From: Caprella mutica
Lineage: Eukaryota > Arthropoda > Malacostraca > Amphipoda > Caprellidae
Reading direction: 5' to 3'
DNA: 64,000 nucleotides
Assembly: GCA_947561585.1 (NCBI GenBank)
Contig: CANNZV010001612.1
Location: 62,001 to 126,000 of the forward strand
Shown here in pieces: positions 44,400 to 55,419 of this stretch. Every line of letters begins with the position of its first letter. Position 1 is the stretch's first letter. Made by a program: the position numbers and the translations under genes. The notes beneath the pieces were generated by a model. It saw only the letters and a list, made by a program, of their open reading frames with translations. It ran no database searches and was not told the origin of the DNA.

Positions 44400-45590
44400 G
44401 AACATTCCTTGTAAATTGTTGAGAGTCAGATAATTACTACTAAATTCATGGAATATTCTCCTGAAATCGTGAACGGATAAGCTAATTTTATGAATTCTCG
44501 GAATAATCCCTCAAAATCGTACGAGGAGATCATCTAAATTTCATTAATTCTTGGAATAGGCCTTCGAAATCGTGATAGGAATATTCTATCGGAATTGTAA
44601 GAAGATCAGCTTATTATCTATCTATCTATCTTGGAATATTCTTTCGAAATCGTAATGGAATCAGTCATTTTCATAAATTTCTGGGATATTCCCTCGAAAT
44701 CGTAAGGGGAACAGCTAATTTTCACAAATTCCTGGGATATTCCCTTGATATCGTAAAGGGAACAGATAATTTTTTCTCGGTTCCAGGGATATTCCCTCGA
44801 AATTGTAATGGGATACTCTAATTTCCATAAATTCCTGGGATATTCCCTCGAAATCGTAAGAGAAACAGCTAATTTTCATAAATTCCAGGGATATTCCCTC
44901 GAAATCGTAAGGGGAACAGCAAATTTTCACAAATTCCTGGGATATTCCCTTGAAATCGTAAAGGAAAAAGCTAATTTTTTCTCGGTTCCAGGGATATTCC
45001 CTCTATATCATAATGGGATAAGCTAATTTCCATAGATTCCTGCGATATTTCCTCGAAATCGTAAGGGGATTACCTAATTTCTACAAATTCCTGGGATATT
45101 CCCTCGAAATCGTAAGGGAAAAAGATAATTTTGATAAATTCCTGAGATATTCCCTCAAAATCGTAACGGGAACAGCTAATTTTCACAAATTCCTGGGATA
45201 TTCACTTGAAATAGTAAGGGAAACAGCTAATTTTTTTCTTGGTTCCAGGGATATTCCCTCGAAATCGTAATGGGATACACTAATTTCCATATATTCCTGG
45301 GGTATTCCCTCGAAATCGTAAGGGAAACAGCTAATTTTTTCTCTGTTCCAGGGATATTCTCTCAAAATCGTAATGGGATACGCTAATCTCCATAAATTCC
45401 TGGGATATTCCCTCGAAATCGTAATGGGATACGCTAATCTCCATAAATTCCTGGGATATTCCCTTGAAATCGTAAGGAACAGCTAATTTTCACAAATTCC
45501 TGGGATATTCCCTTGAAATAGTAAGGGGAACAGCTAATTTTTTCTCTGTTCCAGGGATATTCCCTCGATATCATTCCATGATAGCGGATA
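44400..45590. repeat. ~51-55-bp minisatellite (GGGATATTCCCTCGAAATCG)
   Basis: About 22 copies of a unit with AATTCCTGGGATATTCCCTC, GAAATCGTAAGGGGAACAGC and TAATTTTCACA. A second subtype replaces the middle with TTTTTTCTCGGTTCCAGGG. It is a sister of the 51-bp array at 42.8 kb in the same orientation. Minus-strand frames with YDFEGIS repeats are by-products. Confidence 0.9.
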
Positions 45591-45649
45591 ATGAGGGAAC
45601 ATCTAAATATCCAGGGAATATTCCTGGGATATTTCAATGTAACCTGGGT

Positions 45650-47248
45650 TCCGAAGTGCCATTTAATTTCGTGGATGAGATAATCGGTCTACTAAATGGC
45701 ATGAACGCACCTGCAGTTCTCAAACCTAAGCAGATTGTCGAGGGAGGAGAGGCATCTCTTCACAAATTCGGCTATGCACTCAATGGACCTGTGAGGGGAG
45801 AAAATAAAAAGGTTAGTTTGCAATAAAACTGAAATAAATTATATAAACCAAAAATTGTCTGATCATATAAATAAAGTTTTTGCTAGAGATTCTCTTAAAG
45901 ATTCTAGTGCAGTTAGCTGTTCTCGAGAAAATAAAATACGGCTATCAAAGGTGAATGAAAGTAAAAAGTTACTTTTAAATGATCATCACGAAATCGACTC
46001 ACCTCTTAAAAATTCTGTCAGTCTAGTAAATATCAGGAATGAAGCTCTTCCACGATGCACTTCAACTGTGCAGATGATACGTACCTGCCTTAAGTGTCTT
46101 AAATATTCATGAAGTCCACATACGAGCTTCTATGTACTTCATAGTGGGAAGAGGGGTCTACCTTAAACAGCCACCAACTATATTAACACAGATATCTAAT
46201 GATCCTGAAGATGATTATCCGTTAACTCCTGATCTTATCTTGTTATTGAATAGTGGAGTTGCCTTTCCACCTTGCTCGTTCGCAAAAGAAGACTCTTGTA
46301 CTAAAAGACGGTACAAGCAGGTTAAATGTCCTCTCCAGGTTCCGGGAAAAAATGAGTTTATAACATAATATTATAGAACTAAGGTCTACGATCATTATTC
46401 TGCAAACCGCATACAATTCTGTTCAGTATTTATCTTATAATTTGTTTTTAAGTTTAATAATACTCTGTGAGAGCAACAATTGAGCGAATCACTAATCTGA
46501 TGCTCAAGACGAAGATTGTATACTCTTTGTTTTGATTATAAATGTGAATTTTATAAACAAACCATGCGTTTTCGGCCTTTATTTAAATTATTTTAGATAT
46601 TAATTGTTTCCTAAAGTATATAAACGTTTCTATTATAAGTTCATTCAATTTTATACCTTTACATGAATATTAAATGTATTAGTTAAACCTAATACCTAGT
46701 TGACAATCAAAATAAATGGTGTACATTCTTTTTCTTCAGACTGAAAATTTCTTAAATTAGTAAGTCGGAAGTAAAGTAGGTTTTTGTAGAGTTTCGATTA
46801 TAAAAATCTTTAAAAGCATATAAAATCAAAAATATGCTACCAAATTCGATGCGGTTTGCAGCAAAATGATAAAAAACATTAGCCTCGTTAAATAAAGCAA
46901 TAAAAATATTTGCTTGGAAGGGACCTTTAAAGATTTAGCATATTATTTCTTGTCAAGATGGAAAAAAGAATACTTAGTTTGACTACAAGAGGCAAAATGG
47001 CACGACAATAGAAGATCCCTGGAGGTTGGAGACTCGGAATTAGTCACAGTCTTAAATCATCCAGTGGCCATCGGATAAAGAAAAATTCGGTTATGTTCGA
47101 TAAAATTTAATTATTAACTTGTGTATACATTTTGTTTGCTTGATGTTTAGTTAACTTGTATTTTGAATTTATCAAACTGAGCGAACTATCGATACTTTAC
47201 CTAAGAACTTTTAGGTATCGTTTAGATGAAACTCATATTGTGGGAGGG
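45650..47248 (+). pseudogene. BEL/Pao retroelement pol relic, split by a MITE
   Basis: Three stretches match BEL/Pao polyprotein in order. The first (45650-45825) resembles the protease-region tail with a GYALNGPV motif. The second (45855-46112) resembles the linker before reverse transcriptase, with IDSPLKN and LPRCTS. The third, 46132-46325, matches the integrase C-terminal part (PLTPDLILLL, KRRYKQV) and resumes after the MITE at 46927 with SRWKKEYLV and LEVGDSELV. The reverse transcriptase, RNase H and most of the integrase are deleted. An in-frame stop follows the MITE. Element decay plus two later insertions make it non-functional; no sequence is reconstructed here. Confidence 0.7.
46326..46926 (-). 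mobile_element. TTAA MITE family A, copy 3, inside BEL integrase
   Basis: A 601-bp element between TTAA 46322-46325 and TTAA 46927-46930, in reverse orientation relative to copy 1. It interrupts the integrase-like reading frame; with the element and one TTAA discounted, the flanking frame continues in phase. This confirms both the element's boundaries and TTAA as the target. Confidence 0.92.
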
Positions 47249-47624
47249 TGTAACCGCAATTTCTGCAGTTTTTTAAATGTCCTCACTATGTGAACTTATT
47301 TATAATTATGCTATCATGAACGTACAATGCCCCAATATTTAATAGAAAAATAGAATTGCTATTTGAGTCAGTTAAAACCTACCTATATATATTTATCTGA
47401 TTTTGTACCTAATACTTGTACTTCTCCTATACTACCTTAGTAATGTTTAATAATTTGTGTTCATATTGATATTGTTGAATTTATTTATTTACATTTGCAG
47501 ACTACTCCAAACTAATTTGAAACTACCTATTAATATTTATTAATAACATCTGTTAACTTTGTGTGCCTCTATTGAAAAGAATAAGAAAACAATTGTGCTT
47601 TTAATTCTCCATTCCCACCTGACA
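47249..47624 (+). repeat. Possible 3' LTR of the BEL/Pao relic
   Basis: A purine tract TGGGAGGG ends just before TGTAACC at 47249, and CCTGACA ends at 47624, giving TG...CA limits and about 376 bp. A TATATATAT run lies at about 47382. No second LTR copy is present in the window, so the call rests on position after the integrase relic. Confidence 0.35.
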
Positions 47625-48463
47625 TTAGGCCCCAAAGTTTAATAAGATTTGCAGTATCAAACTAGAGAGTATCAAAGGTCAGGGGCGTATCTAGGATTCG
47701 GTCAAGGGGGGGGGGCACTTTTCAAATTTGTTAATGTCCGAAAAAAATCTACGGATTAATCCTCAGATTTGAAGAAATTTCAGTTATTTGATTATTTAAA
47801 TTGCTTTGAACATGCTTACATTCTGACTGTGTTCAATCAGAAGTGTAATTCTTAAATTACGAATTGGGAGAACTTAAAATGATTCAAGTTTTATTATGCA
47901 TATGTCATTTTGTTCATAGAGAATGGATTTTAACATCCCAGTAATATTAGCATTGATCTTCAACCTTAAAAATGTTTCTGAATTTGAGAAGAAATGCATC
48001 GTCCTGTACTCTGTACTCTTCTCCCTCTACAGTAAGCCGAGAATTCATGCTTTACTCCAAAAAAAAATGAAGAGCGGCTAATTCTTACCACCTGAATTAG
48101 TTCAGAAGAATTCGTGGTCTTTTCAATAAGACTGCTTCTATAATCTATCCACAAGAAAAAGCAAGTGAAAATAAAACCAAAATGAACAGAAGCAGTGATT
48201 AAGGAGGCGAAGATTTTCTTAGAAGAAACCCATATAGTTGTTCTCTCAGAAAATACTTCTCAGCAGATTTCACCCACCAAAGCTTCGTTGTGAAAGATCG
48301 TAAGACATGATCTTCGTTTCTGTTTTTACCAACACACTTCATTTAAACCATTAAATGATGTGCACGAAGCACAGAGAAGTCAATTTTGTCTGTGGATTCT
48401 GCAGCAACCATCCAACGAGAGTTTCCTTTGCCTACATCAGTAAAAAAACACATCAAAAAAACG

Positions 48464-49317
48464 GTGCTAGGACGTTTCGTTACTAGGACGTTTCGTTACT
48501 AGGACGTTTCGTTACTTGGACGATTCGTTACCAGATTTTTAGTTCCGAATCGCTACAAAAGATTTTTTAAATTTGAAATGAACATAGACTAAACAATATA
48601 CCAATCCCATACATTATAAATATGTACTGAATTTTTTTTTCTATGCTGAACCTATTACCAGAAATTTTCAAACATATTAGAAAATAGTTTATAAGAATAA
48701 GAATAAAGAGTTGAAATGTTATACAATATAGTCCTTTCTTATATGATCGAAAATAGTTATTACTTTCGCAAAATTGCGGAAGGTTATGTTTCTTTCATTA
48801 AGTTATTTTCATTCGGTATCTTATAACATCTGTTATTTGAATTTTACCCTAACGTTAAAACATTTTCGGAGATATCAAAAACAAAAGATTTTCCAAATGT
48901 ATAGGCAGTATAGCAAGCTCCGAGTTCTCGGACTGAACCACATTTTCGATCGTGTGAGGAAAAATATTTATAATTATTGTTATATAACTTCTATATCGAT
49001 TGGTATCCATGATATTTTCACTTACAACTTTTCTAATCAAAGACATTAAGTGATGATTGTTAATTTCAATACCTCTGATTATAATCAATAGGTATATAAC
49101 CAAACGAGTAAAAAATATGTTTTAAAAGTAGACATTATTTTTAAAGTAGAATAAATTTATAATGTATGGGATTGGTATAAAATGCAGTCGGCAACCCATT
49201 TCAAATAAAAAAAATAGTTTCCTTTCCTTAAAACATAACGGAAAAGCTGGTAACGAATCGTCCTGGTAACGAAACGTCCTAGTAACGAAACGTCCAGTAA
49301 CGAAACGTACGGTCACC
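48464..49317. mobile_element. Fold-back MITE with TAACGAAACGTCC repeats
   Basis: Ends carry three to four tandem copies of a ~16-bp word GGACGTTTCGTTACTA in opposite orientation, with outer ends CGGTGCTAGGACG and (reverse) GGTGACCGTACG. Inner arms include TACCAATCCCATACATTATA and its complement (48597 and 49158). It interrupts the left arm only of the giant palindrome, so it is younger than the duplication. Confidence 0.82.
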
Positions 49318-49558
49318 TGAAAAAACAATGGAGTGTAGACTAATGAAAATCCTCGAAATATCAACGGAATAAATGATAGGTATATGATGCTAAGGTAATA
49401 TCCTTGTTGCCAATATTAATTGAATGGATATAATTTTTTGTGCATTCCTTGACAATGATGGCAACTTGTCATCGGTTATTGGTGTTTCATATCTCTGATT
49501 ACTCCAGGTCATTATTTGGCACAGACTGCACCATTTTGCAACTCATTCTTCACTTTGG

Positions 49559-49780
49559 TGGATGCAAGACGGCTCTCCATCACATTGCACAAATACAGCT
49601 GTAGAGTCTCTCAATGAAAAGTTTCGAGGTCGATTCATTAGCAGAAGAACGGAAAATCCCTGGCCAACACACAGTCAAGATCTCAGTTCTTTGGATTTCA
49701 CTTCTTGGCTGCTGCACAAACTTGAGTTTATGTATGAAAAAGAAGAAAATTCCATTGTGTCTCTTATACAAAGTGTTTAA
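49559..49780 (+). pseudogene. Relic mariner/IS630-like transposase, left arm
   Basis: Reads WMQDGSPSH, FRGRFISRR, WPTHSQDLSSLDF and a terminal stop. These are the last two acidic-motif regions of an IS630/Tc1-mariner-type DDE transposase. The first catalytic region and the DNA-binding part are missing. A reverse-oriented copy occurs at 50286-50657. Confidence 0.7.
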
Positions 49781-50285
49781 AGTTTTGCTGAAATATATTA
49801 CCAGGAGACCCCAAGAAATTTTGCAAGAATGTTTTGAAGATTGCTTCGTTCTGTCTTTGGTAGGGCCTCAGGAGATGTGCCTCATATGATATAGGACAAT
49901 ATATGTTTAATAATAATACTTTCTTTTCCATCAAAATGATGTATCTATGATGACAATTGATGCATTAGAAGTGCTTCTAATTCGTAATTGAAAAATGTCG
50001 TTTCTGATGGAACACAGTGTATGTATTTTATAGTCCATTTGCTGTATTTTAGGTCTAATAGACTGTTAGTCAATAACTTAATCATAATATTCAATCATTG
50101 GCTGCTGCAAAACTCATCAAAACCATATTATTCATTATACGATGTGTTCCATCAAATGCGAATTAAAAGCACTTAAAATAAGTCAAACACCATTAGAGAT
50201 ACATCACTTTGTAGGAAAAGAAAGGATTTTTATTATTTTTAATCATTTATACTATTATATCATATAAGGCACATTTCCTGAGGTC

Positions 50286-50657
50286 CTACACAAGTTGTTG
50301 AAAATGATCCCCACCAGTCTGAAGACAGAACGACGCACACTTGAGATCATTCTTCCATACTTTCTTGAGTCTTCTTGCTATATATTTGAGCGAAGCTTTG
50401 AACTCATTGTATAAGAGACTCGTTGGAATATGTTTTTTTATATATAAACTCGAGTTTGTGCAGCAGCCCAGATGTGAAAGTCCAAAGGGTTGAAATTTGG
50501 ACTGTGTGCTGAACAGAAATTTTATTTCCGTATTTCTGCTAATCCCCCCATCTCGAAACATTTCATTGAAAATACTGGAGCTGCTTTTGTGCAATGTGAT
50601 CTTGCATCCACCAAAGTGAAGAAGTTGCAGGCTGAGCCAAATGATGTGCTTGAGCAA
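50286..50657 (-). pseudogene. Relic mariner/IS630-like transposase, right arm
   Basis: The inverted partner of 49559-49780. The words GRFISRR and DLSSLDF are replaced here by frameshifted remnants around FRDGGISRN and QPFGLSHLGC. The frame is open but its product would not be a working transposase. Confidence 0.6.
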
Positions 50658-51590
50658 TCAGAGTTTTGTTACAACATTAACCGATGGCAAGTTGCCATAT
50701 TCGTTAAGGAATGCTTGAACAATTGGAACCATTTCATTAATAACTGCAACGAAGATCATTAGATTCATTACCTTAGCATCATACCTATCATTTGTTTTCC
50801 AGATATTTCGAGGATTTTCATTCGTATTTTTTCGATGTGTTTTTGATGGAGGCAAATTTATTTTTCGTCTGTCCAAACGATTCAATTGGCAATGTTGGAT
50901 GGTTGCTGCATAATCCACTTACAAAACCGCTATTTATGTGGTTTTCGTTAATGGTCGAACTGAAGTTCAATGATAAAAACGGAAACCACGTGGTTTTGGT
51001 GTGGATGAAATCTGCTGAAAAGCTTTTCTGAGAGAAAAACTATTGGTTTCTTCAAAAAACTCTTCACCTCCTGAATCGCAGTTTGTGTTTTTTTGGTTTT
51101 GTTTTCATTAGCTTTTTCTTGTGAATAGAACCAGTTTCATTGAATGGAACACGAACTCTTGTGAAGCCACCCTTCCATTCATCTTGGGAAAGCATGAATT
51201 TTCGGCATACTGTTGAAGAAGAAGAAGGTGTTTTGGCAAACTACAGAGTACAGGACGATGCATTTCTTCTCAAATTCAAAAACATTTTTAAATTGAAGAA
51301 CAATGCTAATATTAATAGGGTGATAGAAATAGCTTATACATAATACGACTTGAAGCAATTTAATTTCTCCAATTTCGCAATTTAAAAATGACGATTCTGA
51401 TAGAATACAGTGTTCTTGCAAGTCAAAAGCAATTAAAAATAATCAAATATTTGAAATTTCTTCAATTTGGAGGATTAATCCATATATTTGTATTAATCCG
51501 TAGATTTATTTTTAAAAAGTTCAGACCTCAAGGGGGGGGGGGCATCTACCCCAAATGCCCCCCCCCCTTGTATACGCGCCTGTCAAAGGT

Positions 51591-52283
51591 ACGGGATTTT
51601 GTTCCAGTAAACTCCGAACACTAGGTTCATATGTATATTAAAAGGATAAAAACCTATGAATCCTACATAATCAGTACAATATATGTAGTCTATAAAGCCT
51701 AGTAAGCAACAGATCATCCAAACTAATAATTATTGTGATACGGAACTCCTCTGGATGTTCCATTTATATCCTATAAGCATTACCGAACATCCCTATCACA
51801 TCCTCCCCGAACATTACATATCCTCCGCGGAACATCAGGTTAGTTTCTGAGAGGAGTTACTCTGTACTTTACAAAAACGGAACACCTCTCGAACTCCGCA
51901 CCGGACATACAGGGGATGTGCGATGAGGAATTCCACGGGATGTGCTCCGGACATAAATTGTTACACGGGGAGGTACTCTGACGTAGCTCCACTGATATTA
52001 GCAAAGTGTTGCAACTTATAATATATCGGTGGAGTGGAACAGAGTACATCTGGAGTAGCTTTTTCACAGTTTTCCCTTCGTTATCTCGACCTTCATGAAA
52101 CTCGATGATTTCGAATCGTCGACAATTATCTGATGAACCGAGCTGCTAGGCAGCCTTATATACACGAACAGGAAGCTTCAATTTAAATGCAACTGTCTTA
52201 TTTGTTCCCCATTATTTTAGCTCCATATAAATAATTAATTTATTACCCAGATTTTTATCTCAGTTGGTACGAAATTAATTGAT
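51591..52283. other. Inverted-repeat-rich flank (GGAACATCC words)
   Basis: Contains repeated ACGGAAC/GGATGT words at 51730-51960. A segment of about 60 bp at 52001-52060 (TTGCAACT, ATATATCGGTGGAGTGGA) returns in reverse at about 54025-54085. The pair encloses the two minisatellites and a TTAA MITE, so it may mark the ends of an older element. Confidence 0.5.
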
Positions 52284-52714
52284 GTCCGAAGCTAAAACCT
52301 GTCTGAAGCTAAAACCTGTCTGAAGCTAAAACCTGTCTGAAGCTAAAACCTGTATGAAGCTAAAACCTGTCTGAAGCTAAAACCTGTCTGAAGCTAAAAC
52401 CTGTCTGAAGCTAAAACCTGTCTGAAGCTAAAACCTGTCTGAAGCTAAAACCTGTCTGAAGCTAAAACCTATCTGAAGCTAAAACCTGTCTGAAGCTAAA
52501 ACCTATCTGAAGCTAAAACCTGTATGAAGCTAAAACCTGTCTGAAGCTAAAACCTGTCTGAAGCTAAAACCTATCTGAAGCTAAAACCTGCCTGAAGCTA
52601 AAACCTATCTGAAGCTAAAACCTGTCTGAAGCTAAAACCTGTCTGAAGCTAAAACCTGTCTGAAGCTAAAACCTGTCTGAAGCTAAAACCTGTCTGAAGC
52701 TAAAACCTGTCTCA
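52284..52714. repeat. 17-bp minisatellite (GAAGCTAAAACCTGTCT)
   Basis: About 25 nearly identical copies of GAAGCTAAAACCTGTCT, with C/T and C/A variants at the third-last position. It ends abruptly at the start of the 23-bp array. Confidence 0.97.
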
Positions 52715-53033
52715 ATGAGTCTAAACCACCACTGTCCATGAGTCTAAACCACCACTGTCCATGAGTCTAAACCACCACTGTCCATGAGTCTAAACCACCA
52801 CTGTCCATGAGTCTAAACCACCACTGTCCATGAGTCTAAACCACCACTGTCCATGAGTCTAAACCACCACTGTTCATGAGTCTAAACCACCACTGTCCAT
52901 GAGTCTAAACCACCACTGTCCTTGAGTCTAAACCACCACTGTGCATGAGTCTAAACCACCACTGTTCATGAGTCTAAACCACCACTGTCCATGAGTCTAA
53001 ACCACCACTGTGTATGAGTCTAAACCACCACAT
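52715..53033. repeat. 23-bp minisatellite (ATGAGTCTAAACCACCACTG)
   Basis: About 14 copies of a 23-bp unit ATGAGTCTAAACCACCACTG followed by TCC. The order GA..CTAAA.CC..TGTC is shared with the adjacent 17-bp unit. Confidence 0.97.
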
Positions 53034-53321
53034 TTGGCTGTGAACCTGACTCTCGTTTGGCTATCAAGCAGAGATAAGTTTTTTCTTGATTTTTTATTTT
53101 TGTTGAATTCATATTACATAGAATCCATATTAGTTTAAATAAATTATTGAGACCACCTCCACCCTGTGCCGTTCATTTTTTTTTGAATTATAACTAGTTA
53201 GTTATAATTAATCAAATTCGATAGGATTTAAAAACTAAATTGTTCAAATCTTTTTTTTTAAATTAAATTCTTGGGTTCTAACTAGTTTTACTAATCCTTA
53301 TTTTAAATTTCTATAACTTAA

Positions 53322-53922
53322 AGGTCCTTTCCAAGTGAATATTTTTATTGCTTTATTTAACGAGGTGAATGTTCCTTATCATTTTGCTGCAAACCGCATC
53401 GAATTTGGTAGCGTATTTTTAATATTATATGCTTTTAAAGATTTTTAAAATCAAAACTCTACAAAACCTATTTTACTTCCAACTTACTAATTTACAAAAT
53501 TTTCAGCCTGAAGAAATAGAATGTACACCATTTGTTTTGATTGTCAACTAGGTATTAGGTTTAATAAATCCATTTAATATTCGTGTAAAGGTATACAATT
53601 GAATGAACTTATAATTGAAACGTTAATATACTTCAGAAAACAATTAATACATAAAATAATTTAAATAAAGGCCGAAAACGCATGGTTTGTCTATAAAATT
53701 GAAATTTGTAATCAAAACAAAGAGTGTACAATCTTTTTCTTGAGCATAAGATTAGTGATTCGCTCAATTGTTGCTCACAGAGTATTAAAAAACTTTAAAA
53801 ACAAATTATAAAATATATATTGAACCGAATTGTATGTGGTTTGCAGTATAATGATCGTACACCTTAGTTCTATAATATTATGTTATAAACTCATTTTTTT
53901 TCCCGGAGCCTGGAGAGGACCT
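53322..53922 (+). mobile_element. TTAA MITE family A, copy 4
   Basis: A 601-bp complete element between TTAA 53318-53321 and 53923-53926, in the same orientation as copy 1. Termini are AGGTCCTTTCCAAG and (reverse) AGGTCCTCTCCAGG. Confidence 0.92.
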
Positions 53923-54268
53923 TTAAATTCTATTGGAACATTTAAAATTTACATTAAATTTCAGTGTATTTTTTAAATATACATACCATATCTATCTATA
54001 CTATGAGTGTGACGACTCTAAACTCTCCCGGCAGAGGTATTCTGCTCCACTCCACTGATATATTATTAGTTGCAACTATTTGCTAATTTTTCCTAAGTTA
54101 ATTTGATACTTAAACGCAGTTGTTGTACCAATTTTCTCGTTATTCTTGGCAAGAACTAAACGATATTAATTTAATAATTCCAATAATTTATTTTTAATAA
54201 AAAAATAACACAATTACCAAATGAAATCCCATGAAACAGAAATTAAAACTATGAATAACAAAAACTCA

Positions 54269-54274
54269 TTTATT
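54269..54274 (-). terminator. Polyadenylation signal AATAAA
   Basis: AATAAA on the minus strand, 37 nt past the stop codon of the galactosyltransferase-like gene, is the best candidate for its cleavage signal. Confidence 0.55.
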
Positions 54275-54311
54275 AAGAGGTTTCATTTCAAGAGAATTTC
54301 TCCATTTGTCA

Positions 54312-55399
54312 TCAATCATTTGTTTTAGACTGAGTCTGTTTTTTTTCAGACGGTACAATCTTACCATATTCTTCCAATACCTAAAAAACAAGGGAAAAAT
54401 TAATAAAAAATTATCATTTTATCTTAAAGAATGAACAGGTATGTGCAAGTTTAACTTTCTTGAAATAAAGTTTATTGATATCAATTGCTCCAAATATGAC
54501 AAGAGTTCATTATTAAACAAAATATAATTAGAGAATAAACAAAGTACTATGAGAACGAATACGACTTAATTTATTAACTTGCTATTTACATTCCGATGTA
54601 CATGTACGTACAGATAAATTTCGGTATATATAAAACGGTACACGTTCAAGTAAAGAGAACATCTCATAGAAAAAATGTATTGAATAAAGAAGGAGACGGA
54701 TTTACTTGAGAAAAAGAAAGATCCCTACTGTGTGAGTTTAGCTAAACTCACATGTTTTGGGACGACAGATCTATCTGGTGGTAAAGGCATTGGGTATTCA
54801 GAGTCAAATCTCTTTCCATAAGGACGTAGATGATATAGAAAGTAATTCATCAAATACATTACTTTTGGTTCCACATAATGAAATGTAATTGCTGTTTCTG
54901 AGCATCCTGATGTTCCCTAAGTAGTAAGTAGATATATTATCATCAGTAAATTTTTATGGAAATTAAAAAGATATAATTTGTGATTAAAGGCAACTGATTA
55001 GATCAAAGATCAGAGTATTACACTACTGACATACTCTCCACCTTACATTGACAAATTGGTAGAAAGTATCTTGGTAAAACATGGCATCCTTTAGAAACTT
55101 CCCTAATATGTGATAAGACGGCTTAAGAGGGAAAAATCTTCCTCTTCCAAGATGATCTCTCGAATCACCTGCAATGACTCCAATATTGAACAAACATATG
55201 CCTGGAAACAAGAAATGATGAATACAAAAAGTAAATTTAGTTTAACACTTTCCAATTGTAATAAAGATATATAGTATTATTGTAGTACCCATTTCGGCAT
55301 CTTCATATCCACCGTTGTCTTGACGACAAAGTTTTTTGTTGTGAAGAGCCTTCTCAACGAACATTATCAGAGCCCCCTTGCTGAGCACGTAACCTCCTC
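54312..55399 (-). CDS. Core-1 beta-1,3-galactosyltransferase-like, last four exons
   Basis: Four exons joined by GT/AG introns in consistent phase: 55399-55289, 55201-55047, 54916-54752 and 54380-54312 (stop TGA 54314-54312). Together they encode the C-terminal part of a glycoprotein-N-acetylgalactosamine 3-beta-galactosyltransferase (C1GALT family, Golgi enzymes that add galactose to O-linked GalNAc). Hallmarks in order: GGYVLSKGAL, EDAEMG across the first junction, GVIAGDSRD, GRGRFFPL, then SETAITFHYVEP and YHLRPYG. The usual CCSD before the FHYV motif is GCSE, and the middle exon is shorter and diverged, so this is a paralog and not the canonical enzyme. The last exon encodes a polar tail. 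Upstream exons are not in the window; if present, the preceding intron exceeds 8 kb and is full of transposons. Confidence 0.85.
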
Positions 55400-55419
55400 C
55401 TGAAAAAAACTATGGTTAA

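Larger units (their letters stand above)
41694..45648. mobile_element. Satellite-bearing element, ends CCCAGGTAACATT
   Basis: A left terminus CCCAGGTAACATTT (41694-41707) faces two possible right termini: AAATGTTACTTGGG (43718-43731) and CAATGTAACCTGGG (45635-45648). Both are preceded by GGGAATAT- words, as at the left. The interior is almost entirely tandem repeats with 145- and ~51-bp units. It could be one fold-back element that swallowed other DNA, or two nested copies. No transposase was seen, and its right edge abuts the BEL/Pao relic. Confidence 0.55.
47680..51582. mobile_element. Giant palindromic hAT-like element with 8-bp TSD
   Basis: Flanked by TCAAAGGT at 47672-47679 and 51583-51590; ends CAGGGGCGTATCTAGG and (reverse) CAGGCGCGTATAC. 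The whole element is an inverted duplication: left arm 47680 to about 50020 and right arm about 50130 to 51582. Once an 854-bp insertion in the left arm is discounted, both arms are about 1.45-1.48 kb. Each arm contains a G or C run near its end and a relic DDE transposase fragment. The 8-bp duplication and CAGGGG ends fit hAT; the internal transposase is mariner/IS630-like, so it was probably carried in, not the enzyme that moved it. Confidence 0.85.

Noticed and set aside
42862..45637. WNIPSIS and YDFEGIS repeat proteins
   Set aside because: Frames are created by minisatellite units near multiples of three; the plus-strand frame starts with TTG and both break as unit length shifts.
49122..51421. 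Several short frames in the giant palindrome and its nested insertion
   Set aside because: Apart from the DDE-like remnants, they show no family signature and are disrupted versions of the opposite arm.
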